DNA of 64,000 nucleotides from positions 62,001 through 126,000 of the forward strand of contig NZ_SACR01000004.1 in NCBI RefSeq assembly GCF_004016505.1. The letters are read 5' to 3'. This DNA is from Rubrivivax rivuli. Its GTDB lineage: Bacteria; Pseudomonadota; Gammaproteobacteria; Burkholderiales; Burkholderiaceae_C. This document shows, in pieces, positions 1 through 9,677 of this stretch. Position 1 is the first letter of the stretch. Each line of letters begins with the position of its first letter. The position numbers and the translations under genes were made by a program. The notes beneath the pieces are model-generated. The model made no database searches, was not told the origin of the DNA, and worked only from the letters and a program-made list of their open reading frames with translations.

Positions 1-707
1 TGGACCACTTCAACGCCGTGCTGGACCGCAACGCCGAGGTCGTGGCGCGCGCCCGCACGCAGGCGGGCAACCTGGCTCATGCCATCAAGACGCCACTGGC
101 CGTGCTGTCGCAGGCCGCAGCCGCCGCGCCCGACGCGCCGTGGGCCCCGCTGGTGGCCGAGCAAGTGAGCGTGGCGCGCCGGCAGGTCGACTGGCACCTG
201 GCCCGTGCCCGGGCTGCGGCGGCGCAGGGCCTGCCCGGCGCGCACGTGCTGCTGCAGCCAGCGGTGGACGGCCTGCTGCGTGTGATGGGCCGGGTGCACG
301 CTTCGCGTGAACTGCAACTGAAGGCCGTGGCCGTGCCGGCGGACGCGGCCTTTGCCGGTGAGGTGGAAGACCTGCAGGAGATGCTGGGCAACCTGCTCGA
401 CAACGCCTGCCAGTGGGCGCGGCACTCGGTGCAGGTGGGCGTCGAGGTGGTGCCCGCCGAGCCGGGCAGTGCCGCCCACAGCCGGCACCGCTTGCGCATC
501 ACCATCGACGATGACGGCCCCGGCATCGCGCCCGAACGCCGCGCCACCGTGCTGGCACGCGGCGCACGGCTGGACGAGAGCGTGCCCGGCAGCGGGCTGG
601 GTCTGGCCATCGTCGACGAACTGGTGGGCTTGTACGGGGGGCGCCTGCAACTGAGCCAGTCGCCGTCGGGTGGCCTGCGGGCGGTGGTGGAACTGCCAGC
701 GGCTTGA
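1..707 (+). CDS. Sensor histidine kinase, C-terminal part (5' end outside window)
   Basis: The reading frame is open from the window edge, so only about 235 C-terminal residues are seen. They carry the whole kinase core: a dimerisation and phosphoacceptor box with the His in NLAHAIKTPL, an N box (LGNLLDNACQWA), a G1 box (DDDGPGIAPE) and a G2 box (GSGLGLAIVDEL). This is the layout of a two-component sensor kinase that autophosphorylates on His and passes phosphate to a response regulator. HAIKTPL resembles the H box of PhoQ/QseC-like kinases, but the sensor domain is missing and the signal cannot be named. The partner regulator is probably upstream of the window. Confidence 0.85.
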   Translation, partial: DHFNAVLDRNAEVVARARTQAGNLAHAIKTPLAVLSQAAAAAPDAPWAPLVAEQVSVARRQVDWHLARARAAAAQGLPGAHVLLQPAVDGLLRVMGRVHASRELQLKAVAVPADAAFAGEVEDLQEMLGNLLDNACQWARHSVQVGVEVVPAEPGSAAHSRHRLRITIDDDGPGIAPERRATVLARGARLDESVPGSGLGLAIVDELVGLYGGRLQLSQSPSGGLRAVVELPAA

Positions 708-807
708 GCGCCTGGCACCGGCCTACACTCGCAGGCGTGAACGACAGACATCCCGGCGACGCGGCCCCCCGCGCCAGCCCTCGCGCCACCTCAGGCAGGA
801 GCCCCGC

Positions 808-1230
808 GTGAACCCGATCCTCCACCGCCGTTGGCGAAACCTGGGCCTGGCCCTGGGCACGGGCCTGCTGAGCGCCTGCGTGGTGGTGCCGCAAACCCGC
901 GAGGTCTACGACGCCGACTGCAAGGTGATGAAGCGCCAGATGACGCTGCAGACGGCGCAGCTCGGCGGCTTCCAGAGCTGTGGCGACGACGCCTGCAAGG
1001 CGCTGCTGGTGGCTGCCGGCGCGGTGACGGCGGCCTCGGCGGTGGTCTCGGGCAGCGTGGCGCTGGTGGGCAACATGATCTTCTGGTTCGAGCGCCAGGG
1101 CCAGTGCGCGCGGGTGGCCTCGCCCCCACCCACCTCGCCGGCCGGGACCTCTGCCGCAGCGCCTGCTGCCGGCGCGATGGCGGCGCCGCAGTCCGAAGGC
1201 GCCGCTTCGGCGCCGGCCCTGCCGAACTGA
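808..1230 (+). CDS. Small hypothetical lipoprotein
   Basis: A 140-residue protein from a GTG start preceded by a good AGGAG ribosome site. A short positive N-terminus and hydrophobic stretch end in the lipobox LLSAC, so it is probably exported and lipid-anchored. Two Cys follow in the mature part (GGFQSCGDDAC), then an Ala/Val/Gly-rich hydrophobic segment at about 72-95 that may be a membrane helix. The last 35 residues are Ala/Pro-rich and low in complexity. The CDDAC arrangement might form a disulphide. I do not recognise the family, and the neighbours give no functional hint. Confidence 0.65.
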   Translation: MNPILHRRWRNLGLALGTGLLSACVVVPQTREVYDADCKVMKRQMTLQTAQLGGFQSCGDDACKALLVAAGAVTAASAVVSGSVALVGNMIFWFERQGQCARVASPPPTSPAGTSAAAPAAGAMAAPQSEGAASAPALPN

Positions 1231-1249
1231 GGCCTGCGGCCCGCCGGCG

Positions 1250-1894
1250 TCAGCCGACGGTGCCGGCCAGCAGCACGATCAGCGCCCCGGCGCCGCCTTG
1301 CGGGCCGCTGGCCTGTGCGAAGGCGATGACCTCGTTGCGCTGGCCCAGCCAGCGCTGCACCTTGCCCTTGAGCACCGGCTCGCGGCCGGGCGAGCCGTGG
1401 CCCTTGCCGTGCACCACGCGCAGGCAGCGGTGGCCGCGCATCACCGCCGTGCGCACGAAGGCCGAAAGCGTTTCTCGTGCTTCCTCCCGGCGCAGGCCGT
1501 GCAGATCGAGTTCGGCCTGGATGGCCCAGTGCCCGCGCCGCAGCCGCGTGACGACATCGGGCCCCACGCCGCTGCGGCGGAAACTCAGGCCGTCGTCGGT
1601 GAGCAGCAGCGATTCGATGTCCACCTCGTCGGACAGCGCCTCCTGCAGCGCGGCCTGCTCGTCCAGCAGGCGCTGGCGGGGCTCGGGCGACGGGCGGGGC
1701 AGCGAGGGCGGGGCCCGGTCGCTGGGCGGCAAAGGCGTCACCGGGCCCACGGCGTCGGCAAACAGCCGGCGCGCGCGCTCGGCCGCCAGGCGCGCGGCCT
1801 TCTCCTGCGCGGCGCGTTCGGCCGCCAGGCGCTCACGTTCGCGCAGCGCGGCGCGCACGTCCTTCAGCGCCTCCAGGCCCCGGCGGCGGGCCAT
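1250..1894 (-). CDS. Smr-domain protein
   Basis: A 214-residue protein. The N-terminal half is charged and probably helical (RER/AAE repeats, about 10-50), followed by a Pro-rich linker. The C-terminal 85 residues form a Smr domain with the signatures LDLHGL and VVHGKGHGS. Smr domains are found in MutS2 and in stand-alone bacterial proteins that act as nucleases or nicking enzymes on nucleic acid. The start is taken at ATG 1894; an in-frame GTG lies seven codons upstream. It is convergent with the lipoprotein gene and directly downstream of radC, from which it may be co-transcribed. The true substrate is unknown. Confidence 0.8.
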   Translation of the reverse strand: MARRRGLEALKDVRAALRERERLAAERAAQEKAARLAAERARRLFADAVGPVTPLPPSDRAPPSLPRPSPEPRQRLLDEQAALQEALSDEVDIESLLLTDDGLSFRRSGVGPDVVTRLRRGHWAIQAELDLHGLRREEARETLSAFVRTAVMRGHRCLRVVHGKGHGSPGREPVLKGKVQRWLGQRNEVIAFAQASGPQGGAGALIVLLAGTVG

Positions 1895-1911
1895 CGCTTT
1901 CCCATCCGCCT

Positions 1912-2580
1912 TCACACCAGCCCCCGCTCGGCCATCGAGACCACCTGGCCGCGCCCCACCACCACGTGGTCGAGCACGCGCACGTCCACCAGCTGCAGCG
2001 CGCTCTTCAGCGTCTGCGTGAGGTACTCGTCGGCGCGCGAGGGCTCGGCCACACCCGAGGGGTGGTTGTGCGCCAGCACCACGGCGCCAGCATTGAGCTG
2101 CAGCGCGCGCTTGACCACCTCGCGCGGGTAGACGCTGGTTTGCGTGAGCGTGCCGCGGAAGAGTTCTTCCAGCTGCAGCAGGCGGTGCTGGGCATCGAGG
2201 AACAGCACCGAGAAAACTTCGTGCGGGCGGCCCGCGAGGTTCAGCGCCAGGTAGTCCTTCACACGCGCCGGGCTGTCGAACACGGGCGCGGCGGCCAGCT
2301 GCTGGGCCAGCGCGCGGCGCGCCATCTCCATCACCGCCAGCAGTTCGGCACGCTTGGCCGGGCCGAGGCCCTTCACGCCCTGCAGAGTCTCGGGGGTGGC
2401 GTTCAGCAGGCCGGCGTAGCCCTGGCACTGGGCCAGCACGTCGTCGGCCATGGCCACCACGCTGCGGCCGCGGTAGCCGGTGCGCAGCAGCAGGGCCAGC
2501 AGCTCGGCATCGCCCAGCGCAGCGGCACCGCGGGCGAGCAGCTTCTCGCGCGGGCGCTGGTCGGCGGGCAGGTGCTTCAT
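1912..2580 (-). CDS. radC: RadC-family JAB-domain protein
   Basis: This 222-residue protein has the usual RadC layout. A helix-hairpin-helix region comes first (about 20-80, with [13 protein letters not shown]), followed by a JAMM/MPN metalloprotease-like domain with the HxHPSG motif (AHNHPSG) and the downstream Asp of the zinc site (SRADEYLT). Despite the name, RadC proteins have no proven DNA repair role; a link to recombination or mobile DNA is only suggested in the family. ATG 2580 gives the standard N-terminus. A TAGAAT sequence about 55 bp upstream on the other strand belongs to the divergent direction. Confidence 0.9.
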   Translation of the reverse strand: MKHLPADQRPREKLLARGAAALGDAELLALLLRTGYRGRSVVAMADDVLAQCQGYAGLLNATPETLQGVKGLGPAKRAELLAVMEMARRALAQQLAAAPVFDSPARVKDYLALNLAGRPHEVFSVLFLDAQHRLLQLEELFRGTLTQTSVYPREVVKRALQLNAGAVVLAHNHPSGVAEPSRADEYLTQTLKSALQLVDVRVLDHVVVGRGQVVSMAERGLV

Positions 2581-2751
2581 GGGCGGGCCGGGCGGGGCTG
2601 GAAGGGGAGGTGCAAGGGGGAAAGAGGCGGCTCTTAGAATCTGCAGGCAGTCTATGCCAGGGGTGCCTTCGGGCGTCCCGCCCGGCGGCATGCCCCCAGA
2701 CGGTGGCACCCCGGCCTACCGCTTCCACCGAGCTCACCCTCCGGCCCCGCC

Positions 2752-3207
2752 TTGAACCTCGTCCAGCCCGGCTCCTTCCTGACCCTGCACTACCGCCTGT
2801 CGGGCCCCGACGGCGCCACCGTGGTCAACACCTTCGACGACAAGCCGGCCACGCTGTCGTTGGGCACGGGCCAGCTCGCGCCAGCCATCGAAGAGCGCCT
2901 GCTCGGCCTGGCCGAGGGCACGCACACGCAGTTCGAGCTGCCGGCCGGCGCCGCCTTCGGCCCGCGCAACCCCGAGATGCTGCAGCGCGTGAAGCTGAGC
3001 CTGCTGCACCAGCTGGGTGAGCCCGATGCCGAGTACCAGGTGGGCGACGTGGTGGAGTTCCCCACGCCCGACGGCCAGGGCAGCTATGCCGGCGTCGTGC
3101 GCGAGACGGGCAGCACGGGCGGTGAGCCCTGGCTGCTTTTTGATTTCAACCACCCGCTCGCCGGCCAGCCCGTGCGCTTCGAGGTGAAACTGCTGGGGGT
3201 GCTGTGA
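2752..3207 (+). CDS. fkpB: FKBP-type peptidyl-prolyl isomerase (SlpA/FkpB type)
   Basis: A 151-residue FKBP-type prolyl cis-trans isomerase of the short SlyD/SlpA class, with an insert-in-flap region ([15 protein letters not shown]) and a C-terminal FKBP strand ([15 protein letters not shown]). It lacks the His-rich tail of SlyD. Such proteins act as folding helpers in the cytoplasm. The start appears to be a TTG at 2752, since no ATG or GTG precedes the first conserved residues. The stop overlaps the start of ispH (GTGA), so the two are translationally coupled; fkpB-ispH is a common pairing in proteobacteria. Confidence 0.9.
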   Translation: MNLVQPGSFLTLHYRLSGPDGATVVNTFDDKPATLSLGTGQLAPAIEERLLGLAEGTHTQFELPAGAAFGPRNPEMLQRVKLSLLHQLGEPDAEYQVGDVVEFPTPDGQGSYAGVVRETGSTGGEPWLLFDFNHPLAGQPVRFEVKLLGVL

Positions 3208-4175
3208 TCACCGACAAGAACGGCGAAGTGCTGCTGGCCGAACCGCGCGGCTTCTGCGCGGGCGTGGACCGTGCCATCGAGATCGTCGAACGCGCGCTGC
3301 TGAAGTTCGGCCGCCCGATCTACGTGCGCCACGAGATCGTGCACAACACCTACGTGGTGAATGACCTCAAGGCCAAGGGTGCCATCTTCATCGAAGACCT
3401 GGCTGACGTGCCGCCCGGCGCCACGCTGGTGTTCAGTGCGCACGGTGTGAGCAAGGCCGTGCGGGTGGAGGCGGCGCAGCGTGGCTTCCAGGTCTTCGAC
3501 GCCACCTGCCCGCTGGTGACGAAGGTGCACGTGGAGGTGGCCAAGCTCGCCAAAGAGGGCTTCGAGTTCATCATGATCGGCCACAAGGGCCACCCCGAGG
3601 TGGAAGGCACCATGGGCCAGCTCAGCGACGGCATCTACCTCGTGGAAGACGTGCCCGATGTCGTGAAGGTGAAGCCGCGTGGCGACAAGCTGGCGGTGGT
3701 GACGCAGACCACGCTGAGCGTGGACGACGCGGCGGCCATCCTGGCCGAAGTGAAGCGCCTCTTCCCGCACGTGCGCGAGCCCAAGAAGCAGGACATCTGC
3801 TACGCCACGCAGAACCGGCAGGACGCCGTGAAGGTGCTGGCGCCCAAGGTCGACGTGGTCATCGTGGTGGGCAGCCCCACCAGCAGCAACAGCAACCGCC
3901 TGCGCGAACTGGCCGAGCGCCTGGGCACCGAGGCGCACATGGTCGAAGGCGCGCAAGACCTGCAGGAAAGCTGGTTCGAAGGCCGCCAGCGCGTGGGCCT
4001 GACGGCCGGCGCCAGCGCGCCCGACGTGCTGGTGCAGGCCGTCATCGACCGCCTGCGCGAGTTCGGCGCCACCAGCATCCGCAACATGGACGGCGTGGTG
4101 GAAGACGTGCACTTCCCGCTGCCGCGCGGCCTGGGCCACCGCAGCATGGCCGACGTGCCGGTCTCCCGATCCTGA
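3204..4175 (+). CDS. ispH: 4-hydroxy-3-methylbut-2-enyl diphosphate reductase
   Basis: IspH (LytB) carries out the last step of the MEP isoprenoid pathway, reducing HMBPP to IPP and DMAPP with an iron-sulphur cluster. The 323-residue length is normal. The three cluster Cys are seen in [19 protein letters not shown] and [11 protein letters not shown]. The substrate-binding motif [12 protein letters not shown] and the His motifs VRHEIVHN and FSAHGVS are intact. The start is GTG 3204, inside the stop of the upstream FKBP gene. An intrinsic terminator follows the stop codon. Confidence 0.97.
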   Translation: MITDKNGEVLLAEPRGFCAGVDRAIEIVERALLKFGRPIYVRHEIVHNTYVVNDLKAKGAIFIEDLADVPPGATLVFSAHGVSKAVRVEAAQRGFQVFDATCPLVTKVHVEVAKLAKEGFEFIMIGHKGHPEVEGTMGQLSDGIYLVEDVPDVVKVKPRGDKLAVVTQTTLSVDDAAAILAEVKRLFPHVREPKKQDICYATQNRQDAVKVLAPKVDVVIVVGSPTSSNSNRLRELAERLGTEAHMVEGAQDLQESWFEGRQRVGLTAGASAPDVLVQAVIDRLREFGATSIRNMDGVVEDVHFPLPRGLGHRSMADVPVSRS

Positions 4176-5579
<1,404 letters not shown>

Positions 5580-5672
5580 GCCTGTCGGCACGGGCGAGGC
5601 CTGGGCTAGAATGCGTGGCTTCGCTTGACGCGAGACCACAGGCCGGTGCTGCAGCGCCAGCCCCGGAACATC

Positions 5673-5764
5673 GGAGAGATGGCAGAGTGGTCGAATGCAC
5701 CGGATTCGAAATCCGGCGTACTGGTCCTCCAGTACCGAGGGTTCGAATCCCTCTCTCTCCGCCA
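5673..5764 (+). tRNA. tRNA-Ser (anticodon CGA)
   Basis: The acceptor stem GGAGAGA pairs with TCTCTCC, the anticodon loop TTCGAAA in the stem CCGGA/TCCGG gives anticodon CGA, a long variable arm is present as expected for class II tRNA-Ser, and the T arm contains GGTTCGAATCC. The discriminator G and CCA are encoded. It reads UCG, a Ser codon used often in this GC-rich DNA. A TAGAAT box lies about 60 bp upstream and may be its -10 element. Confidence 0.97.
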
Positions 5765-5811
5765 GTGATGCCCGGGGCCGTGTGCCCGGCCGCTGCAGAA
5801 TCCCTGCCCTG

Positions 5812-6777
5812 ATGCGCGCCCCCGACTCCACCCCCTGCACCCGGCTGTCGGTGCCGGCCGCCTTGCTTGCCGGTGTGCTCCTGGCCGCTTGCGCCACGCC
5901 GGCGGTCGATGTGGTGCCTGTGCCGTCCAATCCTGCCGAGTTCATCACCTGGGATTGCGCACGCCTGCACGACGAGCGCGATGCTGTGCAGCAGCGTGCA
6001 GCCGATGTCGCCTGGGCCGTGGACGAACGCGCCGGCAACAACATCCTGGCGCTCGGCATGGGCGTGGCGGTGTTCTGGCCCGCCATGCTGGCCTTGCGGC
6101 CCGAGGGACTGGAGCATGCTGAACTGGCTCGGCTGAAGGGCCGATTCGAGGCGCTCGAAGCCGCGGCCGCGCAGAAGAACTGCCCACCGCCTGGCGTCGA
6201 ACTGCCCGCTGCGCGCATGGCCGCTCTGCCGCTGGCCTTGGGCGAGCACCTGGTCTACGAAGACCGGCCGCGCGCCCGCGGGCCGGCCACCGAATGGGCG
6301 CTGCAGGTCGGCGCCTTGCGCCGCACCGAAACCGAGTACCGCCGCCGCGCCGACGGCAAGCCGCCCGCCGCCGCGCCCACCGGCACCTGGCTGCAAGACC
6401 GGGCCGGCAACATCACCCAGGCGCCCGACGGTGCCCTGAGCTGGCCGCGCCTGCTGCGTGGCGAGCTGAGCTTGGGCGCGGTGACGGCCGGCGAGATGCG
6501 CGTGGTGGGTGATGCCTACACCCGCGCGCGACTGCGTGGCCAGGTGGTGGCCGTGGGGCCGCAGACCGTGGCCGGGCGTCGCTTCGATGTGATCGTGCTC
6601 GAGCTTTTCGGCGATGCCCAGCGTGGCGACACCACCACGCGGGTGGACGGCGCGATGGTGATCGACCGTGCCAGCGGCGTGCTGCTGCGCCTGGACCTGC
6701 GCAGCGCGATCAGCGAGTTCTCGTTGCAGCGGCGCCTGGTGCGCGTGGAGGCCGCGGCGCCGGCTGGCGGCGGTTGA
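5812..6777 (+). CDS. Hypothetical lipoprotein
   Basis: A 321-residue protein with an N-terminal signal ending in the lipobox LLAAC (about residues 23-27), so it is probably an outer- or inner-membrane lipoprotein. A hydrophobic stretch at about 78-95 (NNILALGMGVAVFWPAM) may be a membrane or buried segment. The rest is a soluble domain with predicted beta strands in its C-terminal half (GEMRVVGD, RFDVIVLEL, GAMVIDRASG). I do not recognise the family. It stands alone between the tRNA and the stress-response-type genes. Confidence 0.7.
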   Translation: MRAPDSTPCTRLSVPAALLAGVLLAACATPAVDVVPVPSNPAEFITWDCARLHDERDAVQQRAADVAWAVDERAGNNILALGMGVAVFWPAMLALRPEGLEHAELARLKGRFEALEAAAAQKNCPPPGVELPAARMAALPLALGEHLVYEDRPRARGPATEWALQVGALRRTETEYRRRADGKPPAAAPTGTWLQDRAGNITQAPDGALSWPRLLRGELSLGAVTAGEMRVVGDAYTRARLRGQVVAVGPQTVAGRRFDVIVLELFGDAQRGDTTTRVDGAMVIDRASGVLLRLDLRSAISEFSLQRRLVRVEAAAPAGGG

Positions 6778-6887
6778 GCCCCGCGTTCGCCCGCCGCGGC
6801 AGGACACACATCTTTACCGGGCCCGCACAGCCGCGATACCGCCGGCCCGCACAGTCCATCCCATCGACCACCCTGAGGATGACGCTG

Positions 6888-7448
6888 ATGAACACCCGCC
6901 CCGCCGCCTTCGCCCCCCGCCCCGCCCTGCGCTTGATGGCCGCCACGGTGTTGGTGGCCCTGGCCGCAGCCACCGCCCAGACCGCGCAGGCCCAGCCTGC
7001 CGGCGAGCCCCACGGTCCGCGTCACGGCATGCGCCACGGCGGCCCCGACATGGGCCTGGACAACCCGCGCATGGTCGAGCGCATGCTCGATGCCGTCAGC
7101 GCCAGCGCCGATCAACGCGCGCAGGTCAAGCAACTGACCGATGCTGCGCGCGCCGAGATGCGGGCGCAGCACGACTCGGGCCGCCAGCTGCGCGAGCAGA
7201 GCGCTGCGCTCTTCGCCCAGCCCACGGTGGACGCCCGCGCCGCCGAGGCCCTGCGCCAGCAGATGATGGCCCGCCACGACCAGGCCAGCAAACGCCATCT
7301 GCAGCTGATGCTGGACATCAGCCGCGTGCTCACGCCCGAGCAGCGCAAGCTGCTGGCCGACCGCATGCTGCAGCGCCGCGCGATGGTGGAGAAGCAGCGC
7401 GGCGAGAAGGGCCCGCGCCCCGCCGCTGGCACCAAGCCGCAGACTTGA
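6888..7448 (+). CDS. Spy/CpxP-like periplasmic protein
   Basis: A 186-residue exported protein: a Sec signal peptide at 1-33 (cleavage near AQAQ), a His/Gly/Pro linker, then an all-helical domain with the LTPEQR motif (LTXXQ) near residue 147. This matches the Spy/CpxP family, small periplasmic chaperones or adaptors that restrain envelope-stress kinases. The gene lies 62 bp upstream of a response regulator and a kinase in the same direction, the arrangement expected for a CpxP-type accessory. The start is ATG 6888; an ATG three codons upstream is also in frame. Confidence 0.8.
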   Translation: MNTRPAAFAPRPALRLMAATVLVALAAATAQTAQAQPAGEPHGPRHGMRHGGPDMGLDNPRMVERMLDAVSASADQRAQVKQLTDAARAEMRAQHDSGRQLREQSAALFAQPTVDARAAEALRQQMMARHDQASKRHLQLMLDISRVLTPEQRKLLADRMLQRRAMVEKQRGEKGPRPAAGTKPQT

Positions 7449-7510
7449 GTCTTGGTGCGGGCGGGCAGGCGCTATGCTGAAGCGCAGCCTGCCCCACGCG
7501 CCCTGCCGAG

Positions 7511-8221
7511 ATGCCGATGAGCCGACTGCTCCTGATCGACGACGACACCCGCCTCACCGACATGGTGGGCGGCTACCTGCGCCAGAACGGCTACGAGGTC
7601 GAGACCGCCGGCTCGCTGGCCGCCGGCCGCGAACGCCTGAAGCACACGCCGCCCGACGCGCTGCTGCTCGACCTGATGCTGCCCGACGGCGACGGCCTCG
7701 ACTTCACGCGCGAGCTGCGCAGCGACGCACGCTTGCGTCGCCTGCCGCTGTTGATGCTGACGGCACGCGGCGAGCCCATGGACCGCATCGTCGGCCTGGA
7801 GCTGGGCGCCGACGACTACCTGCCCAAGCCCTTCGAGCCGCGCGAGCTGCTGGCCCGGGTGAAGGCCTTGCTGCGCCGCGCCGCGCCCGAGGCGGGTGAC
7901 GACGAGGTGCTGCGCTTCGGCCGCCTGGAAGTGGACCTGGGCGCGCGCCAGGCCCGCCTGGCCGGCCAGGCCTGCGACCTCACCAGCCACCAGTTCGAGC
8001 TGCTGACGGTGCTGGCGCGCAGCCCCGGGCGCGTGCTCTCGCGCGACCAGATCATGGACGCGCTGAAGGGCCACCCGCTGGAAGCCTTCGACCGCAGCAT
8101 CGACGTGCACATCTCGCGCATCCGCGCCCTCATCGAAGACGACCCGAAGAACCCCAAGCGCGTGCTGACGGTGCGGGGCGCGGGCTACGTCTTCGCGAAG
8201 AAGCAGGACGCCGAGGCTTGA
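7511..8221 (+). CDS. OmpR-family response regulator (CpxR-like)
   Basis: A 236-residue regulator: a receiver domain at 4-120 with the acidic pair DD near residue 11, phospho-acceptor Asp54 (LLLDLMLPDGDG) and the conserved Lys in LPKPFEP, then a winged-helix DNA-binding domain at 135-232 ending in VRGAGYVFA. It is preceded by a Spy/CpxP-like gene and followed by its probable kinase. Together they look like an envelope-stress two-component system, though the target genes are unknown. ATG 7517 is an equally possible start. Confidence 0.9.
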   Translation: MPMSRLLLIDDDTRLTDMVGGYLRQNGYEVETAGSLAAGRERLKHTPPDALLLDLMLPDGDGLDFTRELRSDARLRRLPLLMLTARGEPMDRIVGLELGADDYLPKPFEPRELLARVKALLRRAAPEAGDDEVLRFGRLEVDLGARQARLAGQACDLTSHQFELLTVLARSPGRVLSRDQIMDALKGHPLEAFDRSIDVHISRIRALIEDDPKNPKRVLTVRGAGYVFAKKQDAEA

Positions 8222-8266
8222 AGGCCGCTGCGGTCCACCGCTTGGGCGTGATGCCCGGTCCCTGAG

Positions 8267-9652
8267 ATGCGTTCGCTCTACGTCCGCATCTACCTCACGG
8301 TGCTGGCCGTGCTGGCGCTGTTCGCCGGCATCTCGGGCTGGGTGGTGCAGCGCCACCTGGAGGGCCAGCGCGAAGAGCAGCGCCAGGTCATGCAGAGCGC
8401 GGTGCGTGAACGTGCCGAGGCCTGGGCCGAACTGCTGCAGCGTGCGCTGCCGCCGCCCGAAGCCTCGCGCGAGGCGCAGACCGAGGCGCTGCGCGAGTGG
8501 TCGCAGCGCCTGCGCCTGCCGATGGCGCTGGACGATGCCGAAGGGCGCCGCATCGGCGCTTCCGACAGCTTTCTGCGCCGCGAGGCCGAGAACCCCGGGG
8601 GCGTCGGCGCCCGCGTGCAGCCGCTGCGCCTGGACGATGGCCGCACGCTGTGGGTGCCGCGCCTGGCCGGACTGGCCGGGGGCTTGCGCGCCGCGGCCGC
8701 CGCGCGCGGCCCGGGCGAGGCCCGCCCGCCCGATCGACCGCTGGCCTGGCTGCCGCCGGTGCCGGGCCTGCCCGGGGCCCCGACGGTAGGCGGAGGCTGG
8801 GGCCTGGTGGCCTTCCTGGTGGTGCTCTTCCTGGCCGTGGGCGCCGGTGCGTGGCCTGTGGTGCGCCGCCTCACGCGCCGGCTGGAGGCGCTGAAGCAGG
8901 GCGTGGAGGCCTTCGGTGCCGGCGCGTTGCACCAGCGGGTGGCCGAAGACGGCCGCGACGAGGTGGCGGCCGTGGGCGCCAGCTTCAACCGCGCGGCCTC
9001 GCGCATCGAGGCGCTGCTGCGTTCGCACCAGAGCCTGCTGGCCAATGCCAGCCACGAGCTGCGTTCACCGCTGGCCCGGCTGAAGATGGCCGTGGCCATG
9101 CTGGAAGACGCCGCACCACCGCAGCGCACGGCGCTGCGCAAGGAGATCGAGACCAACATCGCCGAGCTCGACGCGCTGGTGGAAGAGGTGCTGCTGGCCA
9201 GCCGCCTGGACGCCAGCGCCGTGCTCGAGGTGCGCGAGCCCGTGGGCCTGCTGGGCCTGGCCGCCGAAGAGGCCGCCCGCGTGGGCGCGCAGGTGCAGGG
9301 CGAAGACCTGAGCGTGCGCGGCGACGAACGCCTGCTGCGCCGCGCGCTGCGCAACCTGCTGGAGAACGCGCGCCGCTACGGCGGCGGCGACATCGAGGCC
9401 AGCGTGCGGGCGCTTGCAGGCGGCGGTGCCGAGCTGCGTGTGTGCGACCGCGGCCCCGGGGTGCCCGAGGCCTACCGCGAGCGCATCTTCGAGGCCTTCT
9501 TCCGCCTGCCCGGCCATGCCGAACGGGAAGGTGGCGTGGGCCTGGGGCTGAGCCTGGTGCGGCAGATCGCCGAGCGCCATGGCGGCCGCGTGCGCTGCGA
9601 GGCGCGCGAAGGGGGCGGCAGCTGCTTCGTGCTGACGCTGCCGGCGGGCTGA
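8267..9652 (+). CDS. Sensor histidine kinase (CpxA-like)
   Basis: A 461-residue membrane kinase: a first membrane helix at 7-30, a periplasmic domain to about 180, a second helix (about 181-203, GLVAFLVVLFLAVGAGAWPVV), a HAMP region, the phosphoacceptor His263 in NASHELRSPL, and a catalytic domain with NLLENARRYGGG, CDRGPGVPE and GLGLSLVRQIAERHGG. The gene follows the response regulator by 45 bp. With the Spy/CpxP-like protein it forms a probable envelope-stress sensing unit. The signal itself is inferred from synteny only. Confidence 0.9.
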   Translation: MRSLYVRIYLTVLAVLALFAGISGWVVQRHLEGQREEQRQVMQSAVRERAEAWAELLQRALPPPEASREAQTEALREWSQRLRLPMALDDAEGRRIGASDSFLRREAENPGGVGARVQPLRLDDGRTLWVPRLAGLAGGLRAAAAARGPGEARPPDRPLAWLPPVPGLPGAPTVGGGWGLVAFLVVLFLAVGAGAWPVVRRLTRRLEALKQGVEAFGAGALHQRVAEDGRDEVAAVGASFNRAASRIEALLRSHQSLLANASHELRSPLARLKMAVAMLEDAAPPQRTALRKEIETNIAELDALVEEVLLASRLDASAVLEVREPVGLLGLAAEEAARVGAQVQGEDLSVRGDERLLRRALRNLLENARRYGGGDIEASVRALAGGGAELRVCDRGPGVPEAYRERIFEAFFRLPGHAEREGGVGLGLSLVRQIAERHGGRVRCEAREGGGSCFVLTLPAG

Positions 9653-9677
9653 CGTCTGCCCGCGGCCGGCAGCCTGC

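Noticed and set aside
1895-2737. N-terminal extension of the Smr protein over radC
   Set aside because: The frame stays open, but the sequence is antisense-like, rich in Arg/Pro/Ala, and radC in another frame has full family motifs.
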